Origin: a bacterium D16-51
GTDB lineage: Bacteria; Bacillota; Clostridia; Lachnospirales; Lachnospiraceae
Direction: 5' to 3'
Length of the DNA: 64,000 nt
Assembly (NCBI GenBank): GCA_003612285.1
Contig: RAYE01000008.1
Coordinates: 50,896 to 114,895, forward strand
The notes beneath the pieces are model-generated. The model did not search any database and was not told the DNA's origin. It was given only the letters and a program-made list of their open reading frames with translations. This document shows positions 26,223 through 34,500 of this stretch, in pieces (position 1 is the first letter of the stretch; every line of letters starts with the position of its first letter). The position numbers and the translations under genes were made by a program.

Positions 26223-27130
26223 AAGCAAAAGTAATATTTGCTGTTTTAGTTTTAGTACTTTTGGGAGTGGGGACAGTTTGGGCTTTGAATGCAGAGGGCA
26301 GGAAAGGGACATATTATGAACCATTAGAAATAGACATGCTGGAACAGGCACAAAATTCCACGTCACAGAAAGCTTGCGATTTTTTGTTTTATAATGGGAA
26401 GATATATACATGCAGCTCTTTGACAATGATTTGTTCAACGAATTCCCTTAAAGAATTTAATCAAGTGTTTCACAAGATGCAGTTAGAAGAAATATCGGAC
26501 GTCTACACGTATGATGCGGCATATTGGTCGACCGATAAGACCCTTCTTTATGAACCGAAGGAGGAACACGGGCGTTATGCAAAAGATGAAGGTAAATTGT
26601 ATAAAACAAAAGACTATCCCCAAAACAGGCTGTGTATATGCAATAAGTCTGAATATCCATTAATTTCTGATAAAAATGATCAGATTGTTTATACAATAGA
26701 AATCTTTACCTGCCTGAATGGGATAACGTTAAATCAAGGGAAAGAACTGTTTCAGGATATTCTTCGTCTGGAAGAGATAGAAAATATAACTGCCTGGAAA
26801 TGGGAAAACTTTGCAACCGACGGGCGTGGCCCTAAAGTTTTGGTAAAGCCGGATGAGGAACTGTTTTCGTCTTTCCTTTCTGCCCTAAATGAAGGGAAAC
26901 TTTTATCTGCAGAAAATGCTTCTGAGATTATTGAAAAGATAGAAGAGGAGGAGGGATATATCATTTGGGAGTTTAGTAATTGCTTTGTCTTTGAGGATTC
27001 TTATGGAGTTAAGGAAATTGTACATATTTTACCCAATGGATATGGTGTTTTCTTTAGCCCGGAAGGCACGCCTTTTATGGTACAGTTTGATGCTAAACTG
27101 TATGAACAGCTTGTAAAAAAGTACTTTTGA
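26219..27130 (+). CDS. Unknown membrane-anchored protein, paralogue 2
   Basis: A 303-residue protein, near-identical to that at 22462 except in the first 65 residues (for example KVIFAVLVLVLLGVG and EIDMLEQAQNSTSQKACDFLF). ATG 26219 overlaps the preceding stop, and GGAGG is seven or eight bases upstream. The contrast between a divergent 5' part and an identical 3' part suggests recent gene conversion over the latter. Confidence 0.7.
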   Translation: MKAKVIFAVLVLVLLGVGTVWALNAEGRKGTYYEPLEIDMLEQAQNSTSQKACDFLFYNGKIYTCSSLTMICSTNSLKEFNQVFHKMQLEEISDVYTYDAAYWSTDKTLLYEPKEEHGRYAKDEGKLYKTKDYPQNRLCICNKSEYPLISDKNDQIVYTIEIFTCLNGITLNQGKELFQDILRLEEIENITAWKWENFATDGRGPKVLVKPDEELFSSFLSALNEGKLLSAENASEIIEKIEEEEGYIIWEFSNCFVFEDSYGVKEIVHILPNGYGVFFSPEGTPFMVQFDAKLYEQLVKKYF

Positions 27131-27273
27131 TTATGGTGTTTGCTTTTTTCCTGTCCCATTGCATTTCCACATAATATTAGGAACTGTCCCAAAATAATTT
27201 CCCATATTCCTTGTCTTTTGCTCTAGCACTGTAACGGAATAATACCAGATAAGCAGACAGACAAAAAAGGCTC

Positions 27274-27302
27274 TTGCAATCAAATCTAAGATATGCTATA
27301 TT
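27274..27302 (+). promoter_or_regulatory. Promoter of the antitoxin-like RNA
   Basis: TTGCAA (27274-27279) and TATATT (27297-27302) with a 17-bp spacer. The same boxes occur in repeat copy 1. Confidence 0.6.
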
Positions 27303-27308
27303 ATAAAC

Positions 27309-27404
27309 ACAAAACAAAGAGCAATCGCCCACAAGGGGTTGCCCATTGAATAAGTTAGCAATGCCACCCTATCACTCGGTCAAAGTACAAGGGTGGCTTT
27401 TGCT
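27309..27404 (+). ncRNA. Type I antitoxin-like small RNA
   Basis: A transcript of about 95 nt is predicted from the promoter at 27274-27302. It ends in GCCACCCT / AGGGTGGC (27363-27397) and TTTTGCT. It converges on, and overlaps, the last 25 bases of the toxin gene on the other strand. This is the layout of holin-like (TxpA/RatA-type) loci, where the antisense RNA pairs with the toxin mRNA 3' end. Confidence 0.6.
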
Positions 27405-27526
27405 ATGTAAGGCTGCTTACAAAACGTAAACACGAATGTAAGCAATGCCAGAAGGAATATACCGAAAGTCAGTAACTCCATAAGAGAAATATGAATCTTG
27501 TATTTCTTATGTTTTCTCTTTTTCAT
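27380..27526 (-). CDS. Holin-like type I toxin peptide
   Basis: A 48-residue peptide. Its basic N terminus (MKKRKHKKYKIHISL) precedes one membrane helix (MELLTFGIFLLALLTFVFTF) and a short tail. The LLTFGIFLLALLTF pattern matches the putative holin-like toxin family. The start is set by GGGGGTGA eight or nine bases upstream; the frame extends 13 codons further 5' without support. Expected action is membrane insertion when the antisense RNA is lost. Confidence 0.65.
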   Translation of the reverse strand: MKKRKHKKYKIHISLMELLTFGIFLLALLTFVFTFCKQPYIAKATLVL

Positions 27527-27590
27527 AGCATCACCCCCATTCTTTTTAGAATGAGGCCAACACACCCTATATCACGATTGCTCTGTTGAA

Positions 27591-27619
27591 AGTATAACAC
27601 ATCTTTTGTCGCTTCTCAA
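27591..27619 (-). promoter_or_regulatory. Promoter of the holin-like toxin
   Basis: On the minus strand TTGAGA (27619-27614) and TATACT (27596-27591) are separated by 17 bp. The start site near 27584 gives a leader of roughly 58 nt. Confidence 0.55.
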
Positions 27620-27690
27620 TCATACCTTTTATTTTTCATTGTAGATTTTGCCTGTTCACTATGTCCTCACGGAATTGTAGTTATTAACTG

Positions 27691-27742
27691 GAAAATATAA
27701 CTGCCTGGAAATGGGTAAACTACGCAACTGCTGGGAAAGTTC
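27691..27742 (+). pseudogene. Fragment of a third copy of the paralogue
   Basis: GAAAATATAACTGCCTGGAA is identical to sequence at 23021 and 26778, and the match continues imperfectly (ATGGG-AAACT-GCAAC). Translated it reads ENITAWKWVNYAT against ENITAWKWENFAT, then diverges. It has no start and no upstream homology. Confidence 0.65.
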
Positions 27743-27809
27743 TTTCCTGTTCCCCGCCTGTTATGGGTTTTAGTTCTACAGGCAGGGCATAAAATCCAAG
27801 TAAAGTTTT

Positions 27810-28004
27810 TTAGTTTTCTTGATTATTCTTTTTGTTATGTTTTAAGTAAAAATCTACAAACCCTTTTATAGTCCAGTCTTTAGCATCACTAACGTCCTCA
27901 CTGACAGCCGTAAATATACACGTGGGCATTTTCCCTTTTTCAAGATTGTCCTTTATGCAAAAATCGCATCCCTTATCACGGTTAAGGGGGTGTCGGGGAC
28001 ATTT
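27810..28004 (-). pseudogene. Small cysteine-containing protein remnant without start codon
   Basis: An open minus-strand frame encodes KCPRHPLNRDKGCDFCIKDN ... GKMPTCIFTAVSEDVSD ... GFVDFYLKHN. An in-frame TAA precedes it directly and no ATG/GTG/TTG start is in place. The CPRH...CDFC spacing suggests a small metal-binding protein. I think it is a decayed gene; I cannot name the family with confidence. Confidence 0.4.
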
Positions 28005-28228
28005 TTAATACTAATGTCAATGGAATCCTTGTTGTCTCTTCACTGCTCTGTTAAGGAATGCATTGAAATCCTCCTTGTCTGTCTGTGGTCGGATGTCTGT
28101 TTTGGAACTTCCCATAATACGACAGCTCCTAAAGATGCGATTTATACTCTGAAAAGTGCAATGTGTTCCTGACTGCTTGAAAATTTTGACAGTATATTGT
28201 TAAAATTTAAAAGGGATTTAGGGCGAAA

Positions 28229-29512
28229 ATGGGCGAAATGGAGAAGAGTATGGATCAGTTTTTGGTATATACGGTTGTACTTTTACTGTTAGTAGTGATT
28301 ATTGGGTATTTTAATGAAAAGATAACAGGGTTTACATATGAAATATCGCTGATGTTATTTTCTATTATTATCAGTATGGCGCTGCTGTTTGTGAACAGTG
28401 CTGTCTGTTCTGTTTCTGTAGTCGAGATACTGAATAACTACCATAAAATTAATTTAGAAGCTTTTTTGATGGACGGTGTTTTATGTTTTATGCTGTTTGC
28501 CGGCTCCTGCCATATGCGGCTTTTAGATTTTAAAAAACATGCAAAGATAATTGGGCTGTTATCAATCGGCGCGACAGTTTTAGGAGCTGTTTTTTATGGG
28601 CTGTTGTTTTATGCAATTGCATGTCTTTTTGGTCTGCCGCTTTCTCTGCCTGTCTGCCTGATGTTTGGCAGCATAACTGCGCCTACTGATCCAATTGCGG
28701 CGACAGGCATCCTTAAAAAATTCAATCTGCCGAAAGATACCGGCTTTGTTATAGAAGGTGAATCCCTGCTCAATGATGGTGTCGGCGTTGCGTTATTTGT
28801 CTGCTTTTCGGGCATGGTGTCGGCAGAAGAAAGCAAAGGTTTTTTTGCTGTTATGGCAAGGGAGCTTTTTGGGGCGGTGATTGTGGGGCTTGCAGTCAGT
28901 TTTCTGTGTTTTTTGGTGTTTAAGGATTCTAAAGATCAGACGCGCAGGATTTTTACGAGCCTGCTGGCCGTTTCTGCTTCGTATCTGCTATGTGAATATT
29001 TTGGCTTTTCAGGGGCGATTGCCTCAGTTGTATGTGGAGTCATGTTTTCTGCTTTTCGGAATTTAGAAGCGTCAAAGGGGAATGTGATGGAACTTGAGCA
29101 ATTTGACAGGTTCTGGGAGGTTCTTGACAGTCTGTTAAATTCCCTGCTATACGTGATGCTTGGTTTGAGTTTTCCCCATATTTTGCAGATGCCGCATGTA
29201 TTATTGATGTCTTTTGCTGCCATTTTGATTAACCTGCTTGGCCGATCTTCCAGTGTCGGGGCTGTGTCGCTTTTGGAAAGAAAACTGCCGGATGGTTATG
29301 ATAGGTTTAGCTTTATTAAGCTTCTGACATGGGGAGGACTCCGGGGCGGTTTGTCGGTGGCATTGGCAATGAGTACCCAGTCTTTTCTTGAAAGTGAAGT
29401 CTATTGCATCGTGCTTGGAGGCACCTATGCGATTGTGTTCTTTACTACGATTGTGCAGGGAATGACAATGGCAAAAGTGTATCAGAGTATAGAGAAAAAA
29501 CGGAAAGGATAA
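28229..29512 (+). CDS. CPA1-family Na+/H+ (cation:proton) antiporter
   Basis: A 427-residue membrane protein with about 12 hydrophobic segments. The NhaP/NHE signatures are present: GSITAPTDPIAATGILKKF (TDP motif) and FVIEGESLLNDGVGVALF (the E-x-E-S-L-x-N-D ion site). Near the C terminus is LLTWGGLRGGLSVALAMS. It would exchange Na+ or K+ for protons across the membrane. The ribosome binding site is weak. It is separated from the next gene by a large inverted repeat. Confidence 0.88.
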   Translation: MGEMEKSMDQFLVYTVVLLLLVVIIGYFNEKITGFTYEISLMLFSIIISMALLFVNSAVCSVSVVEILNNYHKINLEAFLMDGVLCFMLFAGSCHMRLLDFKKHAKIIGLLSIGATVLGAVFYGLLFYAIACLFGLPLSLPVCLMFGSITAPTDPIAATGILKKFNLPKDTGFVIEGESLLNDGVGVALFVCFSGMVSAEESKGFFAVMARELFGAVIVGLAVSFLCFLVFKDSKDQTRRIFTSLLAVSASYLLCEYFGFSGAIASVVCGVMFSAFRNLEASKGNVMELEQFDRFWEVLDSLLNSLLYVMLGLSFPHILQMPHVLLMSFAAILINLLGRSSSVGAVSLLERKLPDGYDRFSFIKLLTWGGLRGGLSVALAMSTQSFLESEVYCIVLGGTYAIVFFTTIVQGMTMAKVYQSIEKKRKG

Positions 29513-29528
29513 GGAATAGTAATTATAG

Positions 29529-29622
29529 TTACTATTTACAGCCAATTTCTAGAAAAGGACTAAAATCATATGTGCAAGCACAATGATTTCAGCCTTTTCA
29601 GAAATTGACCGTGAATAGTAAA
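29529..29622. repeat. Large imperfect inverted repeat between antiporter and ClC genes
   Basis: Arms of about 43 bases run from TTACTATTTACAGCCAATTT through AAAATCAT to the palindromic centre TGTGC-AA-GCACA, and back as ATGATTTCAGCC...AAATTGACCGTGAATAGTAA. The right end TTGACCGTGAATAGTA recurs at 3283-3298 with one change. It is a repetitive palindrome that could also reduce readthrough. Confidence 0.65.
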
Positions 29623-29653
29623 AGTTAATTAATTATAGTTCCAAAATAAAGAT

Positions 29654-30904
29654 ATGAAAAAGACATTGGTAAATCAAATACAGTTTACATTTTTTGCAGT
29701 TTGTATCGGCGGAGTTATTGGCGCTTTTATATGGGCATTTCTTAAAATAATGGGCGCAGGGCAGGAGGTTTTATTTACTATTCTGCCAAAATACATACAT
29801 ATCCCATGCTTGACGCTTATTATCTGTGCGTTTGGCGGGCTGTTGATTGGAATCTGTGAGAAGTTCTTCCAGGCGTCGCCGGAGGAATTGGAGACGGTGA
29901 TGGCTGCCATAAAACGTGATGGCAGGTATAGCTGTGACCGCTTGGGAATCCGGACAGTTGGCGCGGTACTGCCCCTTATTTTTGGGGCAAGTATCGGCCC
30001 GGAGGCCGGACTGACCGGAATTATTGCGGGGTTGTGTTACTGGGCGGGAGAAAGGTTCCGCTATGTTGGAAAGCATCTTTCAGAGTTGTCACAGATTGGC
30101 CTTGGCTCTGTATTGGGCGTTATTTTTGGCTCTCCTCTTTTTGGATATATGATGCCGATTGAGGATGGGGAGGTGACAGAGGAGCTTGCCCATAGGGATA
30201 AAATGCTTGCTTATCTCGCATCAATTTTGGGAGGTTTTGGTGTTTACTCCCTGTTATCCCATATTTTTGGCGGCGGCATGGCGATTGCCCGGCTGGAGGG
30301 AGGCAGTATCGGCAGCAGGGAGAGAGTGTTTGCCGTTATACTGATTATCATTGGCGTTTTGGCGGGAGTCCTATACTCCCTTTTCCTGAAAGGAACCCAG
30401 AAATTGTTTGGGTTTTTAAATAAAAAGGCAGGCGTTATTTTTTGTGCTGTGCTTGGCGGCGTCTGTATTGGACTGTCTGGCATGTATGTTCCGTTTAGCA
30501 TGTTTTCCGGTGAGGCGCAGATGGAAGAGCTGGTGGAAAGCTATATGGATTATGCACCGGCAGTGCTGCTGCTTATCGGTATGGCGAAGCTTTTGCTTAC
30601 GAACATATCAATCCAGAGCGGCTTTAAAGGAGGCCATTTTTTCCCAGTTATTTTTGCAGGTGTCAGTATCGGTTATGGAGCAGGGCTTTTTTGTTCTGTA
30701 TCCCCAGTGTTTGCAGCGGCAGCCGTTACCTCGGCATTGATGGGATTTATCATGAAAAAGCCGGTTGCTGTAGTTTTGCTTCTGATGCTTTGTTTTCCTG
30801 TCGATGGGATTGTCTGGATGCTTCTGGCGGCAGAGGCGGGAAGCTGCATCAGGGTATTTTACGAAACATACCTTGGAAAATACGAACTGTTCTTGAATAG
30901 TTGA
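29654..30904 (+). CDS. ClC-type voltage-gated chloride channel/transporter family protein
   Basis: A 416-residue membrane protein with roughly ten hydrophobic segments. It has the selectivity-filter-like GASIGPEAGLTGIIAGL (from GxxxGPE) and the later SGFKGGHFFPVIFAGVSIGYGAGL block. The usual gating Glu corresponds to the E of GPEAG. Whether it is a channel or a H+/anion exchanger cannot be read. It ends 87 bp before the HdeD-like gene; a promoter-like box overlaps its stop. Confidence 0.85.
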   Translation: MKKTLVNQIQFTFFAVCIGGVIGAFIWAFLKIMGAGQEVLFTILPKYIHIPCLTLIICAFGGLLIGICEKFFQASPEELETVMAAIKRDGRYSCDRLGIRTVGAVLPLIFGASIGPEAGLTGIIAGLCYWAGERFRYVGKHLSELSQIGLGSVLGVIFGSPLFGYMMPIEDGEVTEELAHRDKMLAYLASILGGFGVYSLLSHIFGGGMAIARLEGGSIGSRERVFAVILIIIGVLAGVLYSLFLKGTQKLFGFLNKKAGVIFCAVLGGVCIGLSGMYVPFSMFSGEAQMEELVESYMDYAPAVLLLIGMAKLLLTNISIQSGFKGGHFFPVIFAGVSIGYGAGLFCSVSPVFAAAAVTSALMGFIMKKPVAVVLLLMLCFPVDGIVWMLLAAEAGSCIRVFYETYLGKYELFLNS

Positions 30905-30929
30905 AAAGTAAGTGTGTTAGGGCTATGTT
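30901..30929 (+). promoter_or_regulatory. Candidate promoter for the NRPS block
   Basis: TTGAAA (30901-30906) and TATGTT (30924-30929) are spaced 17 bp, overlapping the stop of the ClC gene. It is the only promoter-like pair I see in the spacer before the HdeD-like gene and the first NRPS. Confidence 0.35.
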
Positions 30930-30990
30930 AAGAATGTTGTGATTTTCTGCAGGCATAAATATTTTAAAATTGAAAGGAGAACATAAGGAA

Positions 30991-31500
30991 ATGCAGATTT
31001 TTATGATGGTTTTAGGGGGGATTCTTATTCTTAGCGGTTTATCCTGTATGGTTACGCCGCTTATTACGGTAATGGAGTTAGGGTATTTCTTGATTTTGCT
31101 TCTGTTGGTTTATGGAATTGCACGCATTGTCAGGTCGGTTGCTGCCAGTGAATATGGGATGGATTTTGTGTTTGGCATATTGAGTGTGGTTCTTGGCATT
31201 ATAATTTTCGCTGTTCCAGGCTTAAAGGCGATGACAACAGGAATGCTGATGTATATTATGGCGGGCTGGTTTGTGGTACAGGGGATTGTCTCTATATCCA
31301 AAGCGCTTAAAATGAAGAAAGAAGGCGGCAGTTCCATGTGGATTTGGGGAATCTGTTCCGGTGTGCTTTGCATATTGATGGGATTGTATTCTGCTGTCCA
31401 CCCGGTTGTGCTTGCGCTTACCATGGGATTGATGGTTGGGTTTTATTTTATTGTTTCAGGAATCAATATGATTACTATGTCAGCAAAAAGTGAAGGATAG
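30991..31500 (+). CDS. HdeD-like / DUF308 membrane protein
   Basis: A 169-residue protein of six short membrane helices arranged as paired repeats (MVLGGILILSGLSCMVTPLITVMELGYFLILLLLVYGI ... GICSGVLCILMGLYSAVHPVVLALTMGLMVGFYFIVSGI). This is the DUF308/HdeD pattern. ATG 30991 follows AAAGGAGA. It ends 12 bp before the 9-kb NRPS gene, so it is co-transcribed with it. The function of the family is unclear. Confidence 0.82.
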   Translation: MQIFMMVLGGILILSGLSCMVTPLITVMELGYFLILLLLVYGIARIVRSVAASEYGMDFVFGILSVVLGIIIFAVPGLKAMTTGMLMYIMAGWFVVQGIVSISKALKMKKEGGSSMWIWGICSGVLCILMGLYSAVHPVVLALTMGLMVGFYFIVSGINMITMSAKSEG

Positions 31501-31512
31501 AAGGAGAATTAA

Positions 31513-34500
31513 ATGAATTTTTTAGATGAATTTCAATATATAGTGCATAAATATCCGGACAGGCCTGCAGTGGTAGACTATAACGGAGAGAGGATTACAA
31601 CTTATCGGGAGTTGTATATTTTGGCCTGCAAGATAGCGGCAAAGCTTAGAAAGTCAGGGGACATATCAGGAAAGGCCGTCATGGTCTGCATGGGCAGGAG
31701 AATGGAATATGTGGCGGCGGAAATAGGGATTTTAATGTGTGGCGCTGCTTTTGCCCCTGTGCTGCCAGAGTATCCGAAAGAGCGTATTAAGTTTATCCGG
31801 GAAGACTGCCAGGCAGCGGCAAAAATAGATGAGGATTGGCTTGTTGGTATAGAAAGTTATGATACAGCAGAGCCTGATGCGGTATCAGACAGGAATTGTG
31901 CCATGATTATCTATACTTCCGGTTCTACCGGCAAACCAAAAGGGATTGTCCACAGTATGGCAAGCCTTACAGAAGGGGTGCGGAGGAGCAGGAACTTAAC
32001 GGATTTGGATGAGAATGATGTGTGGGGTGCAACGGCTCCTATGTCTTTTGTTGTATTAGTGACGGAGTATTTCAATGTTTTGTCTGGCGGCGGCTGCACC
32101 CATATTCTTCCTGAGGATGCCAGGAGGGATGTGCGTCTTTTGGAGGATTATTTTGCTGAAAAGGAAATTACCTGTACTTTTATCAGTCCCCAGATGCTGC
32201 GTTTTTTCAAAAACAGGGATAAGTCCCTAAAAAAGGTATTTACCGGAAGCGAGAGGGTTTCTATGCTGGCAGGGGATGGGTATGAGGTGTACAACATTTA
32301 TGGCTGCAGTGAGACTGCAAGTCTGGTGTCTACCTATAAAATCGGGGAAGCGGTGGAAAACACGCCGATTGGAAAGCCTGCAGAAGGGCTTACATTTTTT
32401 CTGCTGGATGAAGAGGGCAGGGAAGTTGCAGATGGAGAAGAGGGCGAACTCTGCATTCAGGGGATTCTTGCCGACGGTTATCTGAATCTGAAAGAGCAGA
32501 GCGAACGCACATTTGTAAAGAGGGAGGACGGCACGGTTCTCTTGCATACTGGAGATATAGCAAGGAAATTGCCGGATGGAAATTATATTTATGTAAACCG
32601 TAAGGACTGGATGGTGAAAATCAATGGCCAGCGTGTGGAGACCGGAGAGATTGAGTTGCGCATGGCGTCTATGCCGGAGATAGATACTGCGGTTGTCAAG
32701 GTTTTTGAGGATGAAAATGGGCAGAACTATCTCTGTGGTTACTATGTGCCAAAGCAGGAGGTTATGCCGGAACAAATCCGTGCCTATCTAAAGGAATGGC
32801 TGGCCGGTTATATGATTCCACGTTTTTTCAAAAGGTTAGAAAGCATTCCAAAGAATGCGAACGGCAAGCTGGACAGGACTGCTTTGCTGCCGCCGGGCAT
32901 GGAGGAATACAAGGCAGAGTACAGGGAGCCGGAAAATGAAACGGAACGTTCCATCTGCAGCAGCTTTGAAAAGATACTTCACTGTGGGACAGTGGGGACA
33001 GAGGATGATTTCTTTAAGCTGGGCGGTGATTCCATCAATGTTTTGAAGCTGGCTGAGGATTTGGATGAATCTGCCCTTACACCAGAGATGGTTTTGATGG
33101 GCAGGACGCCGAAAAAGATTGCGGCTCTTCTGGCAGAAGGGCAGGAGAAATATGGCATACATATAAAAGAAGACAGGGAAACGCAGCAGGATAAGCGCTG
33201 TGCAGAGGCTGTAATGAAAGAGAAGGCAGAGTATCCTCTTACCGATTCTCAGATGGGCGTTTACTTAGAGTGTATCAATTATCCTGAAACCACTATGTAC
33301 AATATCCCAATGTGCTGTGAGCTTCCGGCAGAGCTTGACAGGGAACGCTTCCGGGATGCAGTGAAAAAAGCGGTGGCAATGCACACAGCCTTTGGCGTTA
33401 ATATTGCGTTAAGTAAGGGAACGCCTGTGATGTGCATGCACCCTGAATTTTTAAAAGCAGAAGTTGGGGAGTGGGAGACAGAAGATATTGAAGCAGTTAA
33501 GAGGACGTTTGTCCGTCCGTTCCGCCTGGAGGGAGAGCCGTTATACCGGATGGCGCTTTACCGCAATGAGGAACATAATTATTTCTTATTTGACGTACAC
33601 CATATTATTTTTGACGGTACGTCAGTAAAGGTATTTTTGGATGAAATTTCCCAGCTTTACCAGGGGGAGAATCCTAAGGCAGAGGAAATTTCGCTGATGG
33701 ATTTGTCAGCCTATGAAGAAACCCTGGCAGAAACACCTCAGTACCAGGCGGCCAGGGAGTATTTTAGTAAAAAGCTTTCTGGTGAAGATTTTGGGGAAGC
33801 ATTAATTAAAGATTATAAGAAAAAAGAGCCGGGCGTACAAAGCCGGAAAGTAAGGCTTGCCCTGGATGAGGAATTTTCCTGCATGGCAGTGGAGCAGTTT
33901 ACAAGGCAGAAAGGAATTTCGGAAAATACACTGTTTTTGGGGGCGTTTTCCTATGCCCTTGGAAAATACAGTGGGGAGAATAAGAGTCTGTTCTGCACTG
34001 TGAATAACGGAAGGCACAGGGTAGACATGGCTGAGTCTGTGGGGATGTTTGTCCGTACGCTTCCTATTTATCAGTCCTGGGAGGAAGATGCGCTTGTGGA
34101 GGGATATCTGCAGGGATTCCAGAAGGGTTTTTATGAAGTGATGGGGCATGACTGCATTTCCTTTGCAGAATTGGCGAAGGATTATGGTATTTCCTCAGAT
34201 ATCCTCTTTGTTTACCAGGGGGAGATGTTTAGCGGACTGGTATTTGACGGAAAGAAGTATGCTGCAGAACCGATTCCTGCCGGGGATGTGCAGGCAGATG
34301 TGTCGGTAATGGTAATGAAGAGCCGGCAGGGGTATGAGGTGTCCTTAGAATACCGAAAGGATCTCTACCGGGAAGAGACTGCCAGAGGGCTGCTGGGGAT
34401 GTTTTTGCAGACGTTAAAGGGAATGCTGTCCTGTGAAAGGCTTGGGCAGATTTCGCTTGTGTCCGAATTGGATATCCAGGTGTTAGACTGTTTTAATGAT

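Larger units (their letters stand above)
26197..27406 (+). repeat. 1.2-kb direct repeat, copy 2
   Basis: Partner of 22440-23649 (offset 3757 bp). It includes the second paralogue and the small RNA, and runs directly into an intact toxin gene on the minus strand, which copy 1 lacks. Confidence 0.88.

Noticed and set aside
27990..28172. 60-codon plus-strand frame before the antiporter
   Set aside because: It overlaps the minus-strand cysteine-containing remnant and has no binding site; a chance frame.
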